From Cronobacter muytjensii ATCC 51329 (lineage in GTDB: Bacteria > Pseudomonadota > Gammaproteobacteria > Enterobacterales > Enterobacteriaceae), in NCBI RefSeq assembly GCF_001277195.1, contig NZ_CP012268.1, forward strand, positions 496,001 through 560,000: a stretch of 64,000 bases of DNA, written 5' to 3'. The first letter of the stretch is position 1. Each line of letters opens with the position of its first letter. Below are positions 1-7,585 of this stretch, piece by piece. The position numbers were made by a program, and so were the translations under genes. The notes under the pieces are model-generated. The model was not told where the DNA came from, made no database searches, and saw nothing but the letters and a program-made list of their open reading frames with translations.

Positions 1-273
1 ATCGGCTGATAAAAAACCGCCGAAGGTATTATCGCCCGCGCCTTCGGTCAGTTGCGTCGCCTGCTGCGCATCGAGATCCAGCAGGTAATAATTCCAGTGC
101 CCTTCGAAGGCGCCGCCGAAGATCAGTTTGCGCACGTCGCGGGTAAAGCATTTTTGGTAGAAATAGTTACGGTGGCAGACGATATGCGGGGGCGTCAGGC
201 GAATCACCTCGTTTCCGGTGTCGCGGTCCCTGCGGGTCACAAAAGAGAGGGGAATGGTTTTGCTTTTAGCCAT
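1..273 (-). CDS. ogl: Oligogalacturonate lyase, N-terminal part (cut by window edge)
   Basis: Ogl cleaves short oligogalacturonides and unsaturated digalacturonate in the cytoplasm, feeding the keto-deoxyuronate branch of pectin catabolism. Only the first 91 codons are inside the window. They begin MAKSKTIPLSF and contain CHRNYFYQKCFT and NYYLLDLDAQQATQLTEG, which I recognise from Dickeya/Yersinia Ogl. The ATG is at 271-273. It is the last gene of the tog cluster in the same orientation, but a hairpin with a T-run lies between it and togB, so its expression may depend on read-through or on its own promoter. Identity is confident; nothing can be said about the C-terminal two thirds. Confidence 0.88.
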   Translation of the reverse strand, partial: MAKSKTIPLSFVTRRDRDTGNEVIRLTPPHIVCHRNYFYQKCFTRDVRKLIFGGAFEGHWNYYLLDLDAQQATQLTEGAGDNTFGGFLSAD

Positions 274-293
274 TACGCGTTCCTTATACCGGC

Positions 294-324
294 AAAAAAA
301 TACCCTGCCCGCAGGGGCAGGGTA
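294..324 (-). terminator. Rho-independent terminator between togB and ogl
   Basis: A perfect 10-bp stem (TACCCTGCCC at 301-310 with GGGCAGGGTA at 315-324), a 4-nt loop, and on the minus strand a run of seven T (294-300). It follows the togB stop at 344 and precedes the ogl ATG at 273, so it lies inside the cluster rather than at its end. Confidence 0.85.
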
Positions 325-343
325 GCGGGTGAGAAAACCGCCC

Positions 344-1633
344 TTAGCGCATCGCGCGCTTCAGGATGCGCTCCGCCTGGCGCTGGAATTCCGCGGCGGC
401 GTCTTCAACGGATTTTTGACCGTAGTCGATATACTGCAGCGCGGTGCCGAACTGCGACACAATCTGCGGATCGTCAAAATATGGCGAAACCGGCAGCGTC
501 GTCGGCAGCGACTGCGCGAGCTTCAGGCCGGATACCGACGGATCTTCATCTTTGATAACACCTGCTTCGGTCAGTTGCGCCACCGCGGCTTTGCTCAGCG
601 GCACGCCGCGCTCAAGGCCCAGCGCCGCCACGCCCTCTTTACTGTTCAGTAAAAAGTTAATCAGCAGCGCGGCTTCTTTCGGGTGTTTGGTGGATTTGCC
701 AATGGACAGCATCTGCGCCGGTTTAAAGAACAGGCCCGCATCTTTCGCCTCCGGCAGCATCGGATAGGCGCCAAGCTCAAGTTTCGCCGGCGGCTTCAGG
801 TTGTCGGAATATTTGGTGATGGTGGAGTTCCACATGTAGGTACCTGCCCACTCGCCCTGGATCCACGGCTTCATCTCATACATGTTGCTCTTGCCGAACG
901 AGGCGTAGTATTTGGTGTCCGGCATCACGTGGCTGTCGATGAGCTTCTTGTACATACCGAAGAATTCGACCCACTGCTCCTTGCTGTAGGCGAATTTTTT
1001 GGTTTTTTCATCTACCGCCGGGATGTTGTATTTCTGCACCATGTAGGAATTCAGCAGCGCCAGCACATCCTGATGCTCCAGCACCACCGGGTAGTATTGC
1101 TTGCCGAGTTTCGACTCGAACGCCTTCCCGGCGGCCATCAGCTCATCCCAGGTTTTCGGGTAGGCCACGCCCGCTTTCTTCCAGGTTTCGTTGTTGAAAT
1201 AGAACACGCGCGCGGTCACGGAGATCGGAATGCCGTTCAGCTTGCCGTTGACGGTGGTGGTCTTCAGCTCTTTCGGATCGAACTGGCTTAAATCAATAAC
1301 GTCTTTGACCTGGTTTAAGTCGTAAAACCCGTCGCCGTTTTTCGAGAAGATTGGCAGCCAGTTCCAGTTGGTCTGCATCACATCCGGCTCGGTGCCGCCT
1401 GCAATCTGGGTGGTGAGACGGGAAAGATGGCCGTCCCAGCCGGTATATTCCGGCTTAACGCTGATTTCCGGATGCTGTTTATGAAACGCTTCCAGCGCTT
1501 TTAAGGTCACCTGGTGACGGCCATTGCCGCCCCACCATGACATACGCAATTCGACGTTTTCCGCCGAGTGCGACGGGAACGCGCAGAGAGTGAGGGTAGA
1601 GGCTAACGCTGTGCTAACGAGGGCTTTTTTCAT
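344..1633 (-). CDS. togB: Oligogalacturonide ABC transporter, periplasmic binding protein
   Basis: Family 1 extracellular solute-binding protein (430 aa) that delivers oligogalacturonides from the periplasm to the TogMN permease. The chosen ATG at 1631-1633 gives a clean Sec signal peptide (MKKALVSTALASTLTL, cleavage near SHSA-EN); an upstream in-frame ATG at 1681 would add 16 residues ahead of the signal peptide and run into the togA stop, so it was not used. The mature protein starts VELRMSWWGGNGRH, typical of sugar-binding lipid-free periplasmic proteins. It is the fourth gene in togM-N-A-B, 13 nt after togA. Substrate is inferred from the adjacent ogl and the KdgR-like boxes ahead of togM, which match the Dickeya TogMNAB-Ogl layout. 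Confidence 0.88.
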   Translation of the reverse strand: MKKALVSTALASTLTLCAFPSHSAENVELRMSWWGGNGRHQVTLKALEAFHKQHPEISVKPEYTGWDGHLSRLTTQIAGGTEPDVMQTNWNWLPIFSKNGDGFYDLNQVKDVIDLSQFDPKELKTTTVNGKLNGIPISVTARVFYFNNETWKKAGVAYPKTWDELMAAGKAFESKLGKQYYPVVLEHQDVLALLNSYMVQKYNIPAVDEKTKKFAYSKEQWVEFFGMYKKLIDSHVMPDTKYYASFGKSNMYEMKPWIQGEWAGTYMWNSTITKYSDNLKPPAKLELGAYPMLPEAKDAGLFFKPAQMLSIGKSTKHPKEAALLINFLLNSKEGVAALGLERGVPLSKAAVAQLTEAGVIKDEDPSVSGLKLAQSLPTTLPVSPYFDDPQIVSQFGTALQYIDYGQKSVEDAAAEFQRQAERILKRAMR

Positions 1634-1646
1634 TATAAGACTCCTG

Positions 1647-2774
1647 TCAAAGAGTGAGGTTCTGTTCTGTTTTGGCGTCAAAAATATGACACTTGTTCAT
1701 GTCGAACTTAAAATACACCTTGCGGTGAAGGCCCTTTTCAATCATTGGCTTAGCTTCATCGGAAGGGATGCGGCAGGTCATTTCGAAATCAGCGACCTTC
1801 AGGTAGACGAAAAACTCGTGGCCCATATTTTCCACGCGTACCATCTCGCCGGTGCCGCAGGGCTCGGCGTAAGGCGCATCGGAAATCGTGATGTATTCCG
1901 GACGGATGCCAAAATAGACCTGCTGACCGGCCCGGGCGGCTACTTTCTCCTGCTGGCGTGGCGTCAGCGCCAGACGGTCGTCGCCGATGCAGATAAGCAG
2001 GCGTCCTGCCTCTTCCACCAGCAGGCCGGGTTTGATGTTCATCTCCGGCGCGCCGATGAAGCCCGCCACGAACATGTTTTTTGGGTAGTGGTAGAGGTTA
2101 TCTGGCGTATCCACCTGCATGATGTGGCCCAGTTTCATGACGCAGATGCGGTCGCCCATGGTCATCGCTTCGGTCTGGTCATGCGTCACGTAGACCGTGG
2201 TGGCCGGTTTGCCGCTCTTTTTGAGCTGTTTGTGCAGATCGGAAATGCGGATACGCATCGAGGCGCGCAGCTTGGCGTCGAGGTTCGAGAGCGGTTCATC
2301 GAACAGGAACACGTCCGGCTTTTTCACAATCGCACGGCCCACCGCCACGCGCTGCGCCTGGCCGCCGGAGAGCTGGCGCGGCAGGCGGTCGAGCAGTTCT
2401 TCAAGCTCAAGGATTTTCGCGGCTTCGTCCACCTGCCGGTTGATCTGATCTTTCGGCAGCTTGCTGAGCTTCAGGCCGAACGCCAGATTCTCGCGCACCG
2501 TCATATGCGGATAGAGCGCGTAGTTCTGGAACACCATCGCGATGCCGCGCTCTTTCGGCGCCAGGTTATTCACCAGTTTTTCGCCGATGCGCACTTCGCC
2601 GCCGCTGATGGTTTCAAGCCCGGCCAGCATGCGCAGCGTGGTGGATTTGGCGCAGCCCGACGGGCCTACGATCACCATAAACTCGCCGTCCGCGATCTTC
2701 AGGTCGATACCATGAACCGCTTTAAAGCCGTTGGAATAGACTTTTTCTAACTTATTGAAAATAACTTCAGCCAT
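1647..2774 (-). CDS. togA: Oligogalacturonide ABC transporter, ATP-binding protein
   Basis: MsmX/UgpC-type ABC ATPase of 375 aa that powers the TogMN permease at the inner membrane. Walker A is GPSGCAKST (residues about 38-46), the signature is LSGGQAQRVAVGRA (about 135-148), Walker B is VFLFDEP followed by LSNLDAKLR, and the switch His is in YVTHDQTEAM. The C-terminal part is a TOBE/OB regulatory region typical of carbohydrate importers of the CUT1 class. Walker A has Ala where most relatives have Gly (GCAKST rather than GCGKST), a variation known among CUT1 ATPases. It lies 12 nt downstream of togN and ahead of togB. Confidence 0.9.
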   Translation of the reverse strand: MAEVIFNKLEKVYSNGFKAVHGIDLKIADGEFMVIVGPSGCAKSTTLRMLAGLETISGGEVRIGEKLVNNLAPKERGIAMVFQNYALYPHMTVRENLAFGLKLSKLPKDQINRQVDEAAKILELEELLDRLPRQLSGGQAQRVAVGRAIVKKPDVFLFDEPLSNLDAKLRASMRIRISDLHKQLKKSGKPATTVYVTHDQTEAMTMGDRICVMKLGHIMQVDTPDNLYHYPKNMFVAGFIGAPEMNIKPGLLVEEAGRLLICIGDDRLALTPRQQEKVAARAGQQVYFGIRPEYITISDAPYAEPCGTGEMVRVENMGHEFFVYLKVADFEMTCRIPSDEAKPMIEKGLHRKVYFKFDMNKCHIFDAKTEQNLTL

Positions 2775-2786
2775 GATATTCCCCTG

Positions 2787-3701
2787 TTAACCTTTAATTC
2801 CGCTGCTGGCCACACCCTGTACGAAGTAACGCTGGGCCAGGAAGAAGACGATGATGGACGGCAGAATGGAGATGCTCGCCATTGCCAGAATTTCGTTCCA
2901 CGGCGCGCCTTCGGTCACGTCGATGGACATTTTGAGCGCCAGCGCTATCGGGTATTTATCCACGCTGTAGACGTAAATCAGCGGCCCGATAAAGTCGTTC
3001 ATCGACCACATGAACTGGAACAGCGCGACCGAAATCATGGCGGGCTTGAGGATGGGCACAACCACATACCACAGCACCTGGAACGAGTTGCAGCCGTCAA
3101 TCTGCGCCGCTTCTTCCATGTCGCGCGGCACGCCGCGCAGGAACTGAATCAGCATAAAGACGAAGAACCCCTGGGTGGCGAAGGCCATCGGCAGCCAGAG
3201 CGGCAGATAGCTGTTCAGCATGCCCATCTCACGGAACATCAGATACTGCGGGATCAGCAACACGGTGCTCGGCAGCAGCATGGTGGCGATAAGCGTGGCG
3301 AACCAGAATTTCTTCCACGGGATCTCAAAGCGCGCGAAGCCGTACGCCACAATGGTGGAGGAGATAACGGTCAGCACCACTTTCGGGATCACATACTTGA
3401 ACGTGTTCAGCATGTAATGGCCGAAGTTATATTCGGTGCCGGTTTTCCAGCCGTTGATAAAGCCGTCCCAGGTCGCGTGCGTCGGCCACAGGCCGAGCGT
3501 GGTAAAAATCTCGTGGTTGGGCTTAAAGGATGCCGAGAACATCCACGCCAGCGGGTAGAGCATCAGCAGGCCGACAAACAGCAAAATCACGTAGCGAATC
3601 GCGCGGCTGACTTTTTCGCGACGCAGAGTGCGCGCCACTTCGCGGTCGGCGGCGCTCATCCCGGCGCGCGGCGTCAGCTGCTCTTGTTGGATATCAGCCA
3701 T
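2787..3701 (-). CDS. togN: Oligogalacturonide ABC transporter, permease (MalG type)
   Basis: Inner-membrane permease of 304 aa with six predicted membrane segments and the CUT1 EAA loop (EEAAQIDGCNSFQVLWYVVVPILKPA, split around residues 200-225), which contacts the ATPase TogA. The N-terminus is hydrophilic for about 35 residues before the first helix (YVILLFVGLLMLYPLAW). Its ATG overlaps the end of togM by 8 nt, implying translational coupling. It pairs with TogM as the MalG-like half of the transporter; the substrate is inferred from the cluster. Confidence 0.88.
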   Translation of the reverse strand: MADIQQEQLTPRAGMSAADREVARTLRREKVSRAIRYVILLFVGLLMLYPLAWMFSASFKPNHEIFTTLGLWPTHATWDGFINGWKTGTEYNFGHYMLNTFKYVIPKVVLTVISSTIVAYGFARFEIPWKKFWFATLIATMLLPSTVLLIPQYLMFREMGMLNSYLPLWLPMAFATQGFFVFMLIQFLRGVPRDMEEAAQIDGCNSFQVLWYVVVPILKPAMISVALFQFMWSMNDFIGPLIYVYSVDKYPIALALKMSIDVTEGAPWNEILAMASISILPSIIVFFLAQRYFVQGVASSGIKG

Positions 3702-4584
3702 TTTTGCCTCCTTTATCGGCGGAGTAGAAGACCCAGTATTTCGAGGATTTAAAGGCGATAGAGGCGAAGAGCGCCACGACCAGGAACAGCACCCACGCCA
3801 GCGCCGCGCCGTAGCCCATATCGAAATATTTAAAGGCGGTGTCGTAGATATAAAGCGAGAACAGATAGGTGTAGTAAGTCGGGCCGCCGCCGGTAATGAC
3901 GTAAGGGCCGGTAAACTCCTGGAACGCCTGAGTGGTCTGCATAATGAAATTAAAGAAGATAACCGGCGTAATCAGCGGCACCGTAACCTTCATAAACATC
4001 TGCCACTTCGACGCGCCGTCGATCATTGCCGCCTCATACTGCGACTGCGGCACGTTTTGCAGCGCGGCGAGGAAAATCACCATCGCGGAGCCGAACTGCC
4101 AGACGCGCAGCAGCGTGACCGACATCAGCGCCAGCGACGGCTCGCCGAGCCAGTTCACCGGGTCTAAGCCAAACACGCCGATAAAGCTGTTCAGCAGGCC
4201 GTCGATGGCGAAAAGCGCGCGCCACAGCACGGCGATAGCGACCGAGCTGCCGAGAATCGACGGAATGTAATAGGCGGTGCGAAAGAAGCCGATGCCGCGC
4301 AGTTTAAAATTCAGCACAAAGGCGATGCCGAGCGCGAAGGCGAGCTTCAGCGGAATGGTCAGGAACACATAGGCGAAGGTAACGCCCATCGATTTCCAGA
4401 AAAGATCGTCATCCATCAGCATGTAACGGTAGTTTTCGATACCGTTAAACACCGGCGGATTCATTAAATCGTACTCGGTAAAGCTGAGCACGAAAGAGGA
4501 AACAAAAGGGAAGGCCGTAAAGACTATCAACCCGATAATGTAGGGTGATATCCAGGCCAGACCCAGGAGCTTGTTTTCATTCAT
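3694..4584 (-). CDS. togM: Oligogalacturonide ABC transporter, permease (MalF type)
   Basis: First gene of the tog cluster, 296 aa, six membrane segments starting LGLAWISPYIIGLIVFTAFP. The EAA loop reads YEAAMIDGASKWQMF (about residues 186-200) and docks on TogA. It lacks the large periplasmic insert of MalF and resembles UgpA/LacF-type permeases. The upstream region carries two abutting KdgR-like operators, a third similar site and a CRP-like site, consistent with induction by pectin breakdown products and catabolite control, as known for Dickeya togM. Confidence 0.88.
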   Translation of the reverse strand: MNENKLLGLAWISPYIIGLIVFTAFPFVSSFVLSFTEYDLMNPPVFNGIENYRYMLMDDDLFWKSMGVTFAYVFLTIPLKLAFALGIAFVLNFKLRGIGFFRTAYYIPSILGSSVAIAVLWRALFAIDGLLNSFIGVFGLDPVNWLGEPSLALMSVTLLRVWQFGSAMVIFLAALQNVPQSQYEAAMIDGASKWQMFMKVTVPLITPVIFFNFIMQTTQAFQEFTGPYVITGGGPTYYTYLFSLYIYDTAFKYFDMGYGAALAWVLFLVVALFASIAFKSSKYWVFYSADKGGKNG

Positions 4585-4748
4585 ACATACCTACCTGGCA
4601 TTAAGGGTTCATCAATCGGATTCGGGTCGAGCATCGTGCGACAGCGAAGGCGCGAGACCCGCGAACATGCGGGCGGCCTGTCTGCCGCGCTGTAAATAAC
4701 GGTGTCGTGATGAAAATGCGCGATCGTAGTGTGATGAAGATCGCGACT

Positions 4749-4754
4749 TTTATA
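4749..4754 (-). promoter_or_regulatory. Putative -10 element of the togM promoter
   Basis: Reading the minus strand, TATAAA lies here with only a poor -35 match 17 nt upstream. The start would be near 4742. The two KdgR-like boxes would then cover about -17 to -58, fitting repression. The element is inferred from spacing, not proven. Confidence 0.4.
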
Positions 4755-4758
4755 ATTT

Positions 4759-4779
4759 ATTGAACCGTCGTTTCTAGTT
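4759..4779 (-). promoter_or_regulatory. KdgR-like operator 1 upstream of togM
   Basis: The 21-mer read on the plus strand has the core AACCGTCGTTTC, agreeing with most of the KdgR consensus (R AAA Y R N Y G TTT C A). It abuts a second box exactly 21 bp away and overlaps the region of the putative togM promoter. Confidence 0.5.
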
Positions 4780-4800
4780 TCTAAAACAGCGTTTTAATTT
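4780..4800 (-). promoter_or_regulatory. KdgR-like operator 2 upstream of togM
   Basis: Core AAACAGCGTTTTAATTT matches the KdgR consensus at most positions (AAA-Y-R-N-Y-G-TTT followed by an AT tail). The same element, in better form, lies ahead of kdgF in this window, which supports a KdgR reading for both. Confidence 0.62.
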
Positions 4801-4842
4801 ATCTTATTGCTATTTATTTCGCCGTCATTCGATAAATGGCGG

Positions 4843-4864
4843 AAATGTGATCATGGTCGAAACG
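4843..4864. promoter_or_regulatory. CRP-like site upstream of togM
   Basis: One half is a perfect AAATGTGA, the other half (TCGAA) matches the CRP consensus only partly at the right 6-bp spacing. It lies about 110 bp upstream of the putative togM start. A third KdgR-like sequence (4856-4876, core GAAACGCTGTTCCAG) overlaps it. Catabolite activation of tog genes is known in Dickeya; here it is inferred. Confidence 0.45.
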
Positions 4865-5101
4865 CTGTTCCAGATTTTTGAAGCAGCGCTATTTTTCAGG
4901 CGGCGGGGTGATACAACTTCTGGTAGGGAGGCAAATTATCGTTTGCGCTGACTTTTAATTATTCGCGATAATGATGAATACGGACGTATGACCTTTCTTC
5001 AGAACACGGATATGTTTTTCTTTTTTGCACAACTTTTCTTGTTTTGTCAAAGGGATACCCTTGTGCGCCCGTCAATTTTCTTGATTTTATATATTTGATT
5101 G

Positions 5102-5131
5102 ATGAAACAATTCGCATGCATATTGTTTCAT
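5102..5131. repeat. 30-bp dyad upstream of fepE
   Basis: Arms ATGAAACAAT (5102-5111) and ATTGTTTCAT (5122-5131) are perfect inverted repeats, spaced by 10 nt whose centre is itself the palindrome GCATGC, so the dyad axis is shared. It ends 52 bp before the fepE ATG in an otherwise AT-rich, gene-free stretch (4585-5183). It looks like an operator for a dimeric or tetrameric regulator; no T-run follows, so it is not a terminator. The binding protein is unknown to me. Confidence 0.6.
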
Positions 5132-5183
5132 GGGAAATAATTACGACTTCATTAACAGCAGCCAATAAAGCGTCTCACTCACT

Positions 5184-6326
5184 ATGTCATCGATAGATAT
5201 TAAAAATAATCCGCTGACCCCCGCCACGGATTACCCGCTTCTTGACCGCCAGCGCACGGAGATAGATCTGATTGCGTTGATCGAGGTCCTTTTCAAATCC
5301 CGCAAAATGATCTTTTCCATCACCGCGCTGTTTATCGTCATGGGCCTGGCGGTGGCTTTTTTGCTGCCGCAGAAATGGACCAGCCAGGCGGTGGTCTCCG
5401 TACCGGAGACGCGACAGCTGATAGAGCTGCAGCGTATGCTGGTGAGTCTGCAGGTGCTGGATACGGATGCCGCGATTGATGCCGCGTCGCTGGAAAACAT
5501 GTTCCTGAAAAAGTTCGATTCGCGCGCGCTGCAGGAGAAATTCCTGCGTACCTCGCCGTGGGTGCAGGAACAGGTAAAAAGCGCGCAGGGCGATACCGAA
5601 AGCCTTCAGCGCGCCATTACGATGGTGGCGCAGCGCATTAAAATGCAGTCCAATGACGATCCGAAATCGCCAACCGCCTCGCCTTACAGCTCGTGGACGC
5701 TGAGTTTTACCGCGCCGGAAGCGCAGGACGCGCAGCGCGTGCTAAAGGAGTACATCAATTACGCGGCACTGGCGGTACAGCGTGAGGTGCTGGAAAATCT
5801 GCGCACCACTATTGAGCTGAAAGTGAAATCGGAAGAAAGCCGCCTGGAGATTGAGCGTAACAACCTGAATAACGAACACAAAATTGCGATTCAGCGTCTT
5901 AATTACTCGTTGCAGGTCGCTAACGCGGCGGGCATTAAAAAGCCGGTGTACAGCAATGGGCAGGCCGTGAAGGATGACCCGGATTACTCAATCGCGCTCG
6001 GCGCAGATGGGCTTGCGCAGAAGCTGCAAATAGAGCGTTCAATCAGCGATGTCACGGCGCTTAACAGCGCCATCCAGAGCCGCGAATATCGCCTGGCGGA
6101 GCTGAAAAAACTGAATCTGGCCGAGGTGGATTTCCTGCCTTTCCACTATCAGATGACGCCGTCGCTGCCGGTGAAAAGCGACGGGCCAGGTAAAGCGCTG
6201 GTGGTTATCCTGATGGCGCTGGCGGGCTTAATTATTGCCTGTGCGACGGTGCTGATGCGCGATATGCTCGCGCAGCGCCAGGCGATGGCGGAGCGTGAGA
6301 CGCACGCCGACGCGCTGCTCCCCTGA
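5184..6326 (+). CDS. fepE: LPS O-antigen chain-length regulator (Wzz family)
   Basis: Polysaccharide co-polymerase of 380 aa that sets very long O-antigen chain length together with Wzy in the inner membrane. The Wzz topology is visible: membrane helix 1 at about 41-62 (MIFSITALFIVMGLAVAFLL), a long periplasmic part rich in coiled coil, the conserved stretch AAGIKKPVYSNGQAVKDDPD, then a Pro/Gly-rich motif (SLPVKSDGPGKA) leading into helix 2 at about 335-355. MSSIDIKNN matches the E. coli FepE N-terminus, fixing the start despite a weak ribosome site. It stands alone between two divergent or convergent pectin-related units and is preceded by a striking 30-bp dyad. Confidence 0.9.
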   Translation: MSSIDIKNNPLTPATDYPLLDRQRTEIDLIALIEVLFKSRKMIFSITALFIVMGLAVAFLLPQKWTSQAVVSVPETRQLIELQRMLVSLQVLDTDAAIDAASLENMFLKKFDSRALQEKFLRTSPWVQEQVKSAQGDTESLQRAITMVAQRIKMQSNDDPKSPTASPYSSWTLSFTAPEAQDAQRVLKEYINYAALAVQREVLENLRTTIELKVKSEESRLEIERNNLNNEHKIAIQRLNYSLQVANAAGIKKPVYSNGQAVKDDPDYSIALGADGLAQKLQIERSISDVTALNSAIQSREYRLAELKKLNLAEVDFLPFHYQMTPSLPVKSDGPGKALVVILMALAGLIIACATVLMRDMLAQRQAMAERETHADALLP

Positions 6327-6341
6327 CGCGCCCTCGCAGAC

Positions 6342-6371
6342 AAAAAAGCCGCCTCTTTGGACGGCTTTTTT
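6342..6371. terminator. Bidirectional terminator between fepE and kdgF
   Basis: AAAAAAGCCG and CGGCTTTTTT form inverted arms around a 10-nt loop, 15 nt after the fepE stop and 10 nt before the kdgF stop. A/T runs on both sides allow it to serve both convergent genes. Confidence 0.85.
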
Positions 6372-6381
6372 ACTGGCGCGG

Positions 6382-6705
6382 TTATTTCAAAAAATCTTCC
6401 CGCACCGGCGTAAAGGTGTCGAGCAGCGTGCCGGGCGTAATACAAACGCAGCCGTGCATGATATTCGGCTTTTTATACAGCGTGTCGCCTGCGCTGACGC
6501 GGCGGGTTTCTTCGCCGATGGTGAACTCAAATTCGCCGGAAAGCACATAGGTCAGTTGCTCATGCGGGTGGTTATGCATGGGGCCGACCGCGCCGGCGTC
6601 AAAATTGACTTCCACCGCCATCATCTTGCCGTCGTGCGCCAGAATGCGGCGGGTCACGCCGTTGCCTAAATCTTCCAGCGTGGTCTCGTTGTGATAAATA
6701 AACAT
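6382..6705 (-). CDS. kdgF: Cupin protein KdgF, uronate ring-opening in pectin catabolism
   Basis: Small single-domain cupin (107 aa) that helps convert the 4,5-unsaturated uronate released from pectin or alginate to the linear keto acid. Metal-binding residues are visible in HNHPHEQLTYVLSGEFEF (about 45-62) and the second cupin motif with NIMHG (about 82-86). The ATG at 6703-6705 starts MFIYHNE as in Dickeya/Yersinia KdgF; an upstream ATG at 6738 would lie within the operator and was rejected. It has its own strong KdgR-like box 15 bp upstream and belongs functionally with tog-ogl although fepE separates them. Confidence 0.88.
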   Translation of the reverse strand: MFIYHNETTLEDLGNGVTRRILAHDGKMMAVEVNFDAGAVGPMHNHPHEQLTYVLSGEFEFTIGEETRRVSAGDTLYKKPNIMHGCVCITPGTLLDTFTPVREDFLK

Positions 6706-6720
6706 GGCTCGCCTCGAATA

Positions 6721-6741
6721 TGTGAAACGTTGTTTCATTTA
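6721..6741 (-). promoter_or_regulatory. KdgR-like operator upstream of kdgF
   Basis: Plus-strand TGTGAAACGTTGTTTCATTT matches the KdgR consensus at about 18 of 21 positions, including the core AAACGTTGTTTCA. It lies 15 bp before the kdgF ATG, where a repressor would block transcription. It is the best KdgR box in the window. Confidence 0.78.
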
Positions 6742-6856
6742 ATCTATCCTGGCGAGAAAAAGAAAAGAACGCGCCACGCCGGGAAATGGCGGGCAGATCA
6801 CATTTGTTCCTCTTTGCGGGCATGTTATAACCCGGTGTGGACACAAGGAGGCAATG

Positions 6857-7585
6857 ATGAAAACAGTAGGCTTGCTGGGCGGTATGAGCTGGGAATCCAC
6901 GATCCCGTATTACCGCTTAATCAACGAAGGCGTGCGTGACCGTCTGGGCGGGCTGCACTCCGCACAACTGCTGCTGCACAGCGTCGATTTTCACGAGATA
7001 GAAGCCTGCCAGGCGAGCGGCGAGTGGGAAAAAGCGGGCGAGATGCTGGCGCAGGCGGCGCTGGGCCTTGAACGCGCCGGGGCGCAGGCGATTGTGCTGT
7101 GTACCAACACCATGCATAAAGTGGCGCATCAGATAGAAACGCACTGTCCGCTGCCGTTTTTACATATCGCCGACGCCACGGGCCGCGCGATTAACGCAGC
7201 GGGGCTACGCCAGGTGGCGCTGCTCGGCACGCGCTATACCATGGAGCAGGATTTTTATCGCGCGCGGCTCAGTCAGGGCTTCGGCGTGCAGACGCTTATC
7301 CCTGACGAACCCGCACGGGCGCGCATCAATCAGATAATCTTCGAAGAGCTGTGTCTTGGTAAAATCACCGCGGAATCAAAGCGCTACTATCAGCAGCAGA
7401 TTGATACCCTCGCCGGTAACGGCGCGCAGGGCGTGATTTTTGGCTGTACCGAAATCGGCCTGCTGCTGGGCGCGCAGGAGTGCCCGCTGCCGGTATTCGA
7501 CACCGCCGCGCTGCATGCCGCCGACGCGGTAAATTTCATGCTGGGTGACCAGGACTCGCCTGCATCGCCTCAAGCGTTACGCTAA
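6857..7585 (+). CDS. ygeA: Broad-specificity amino-acid racemase (aspartate/glutamate racemase family)
   Basis: PLP-independent racemase of 242 aa. The two catalytic cysteines are in LCTNTMHK (about 83) and FGCTEIGLL (about 197). Sequence is very close to E. coli YgeA along its full length. Of two adjacent ATGs (6854 and 6857) the second lies 5 nt after the strong AAGGAGG at 6845-6851 and matches the E. coli start MKT. The 3' end overlaps the 3' end of the convergent lysR by 50 bp, and the C-terminal tail is about 12 residues longer than in E. coli. Confidence 0.9.
   Translation: MKTVGLLGGMSWESTIPYYRLINEGVRDRLGGLHSAQLLLHSVDFHEIEACQASGEWEKAGEMLAQAALGLERAGAQAIVLCTNTMHKVAHQIETHCPLPFLHIADATGRAINAAGLRQVALLGTRYTMEQDFYRARLSQGFGVQTLIPDEPARARINQIIFEELCLGKITAESKRYYQQQIDTLAGNGAQGVIFGCTEIGLLLGAQECPLPVFDTAALHAADAVNFMLGDQDSPASPQALR

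Noticed and set aside
1524..2750. 408-codon frame antisense to togA
   Set aside because: His/Arg-rich composition of a GC-skewed antisense frame opposite a well recognised ATPase.
4959..5165. 68-codon minus-strand frame in the togM-fepE gap
   Set aside because: No ribosome site, no family resemblance, and it runs through the 30-bp dyad and AT-rich control region; likely chance.
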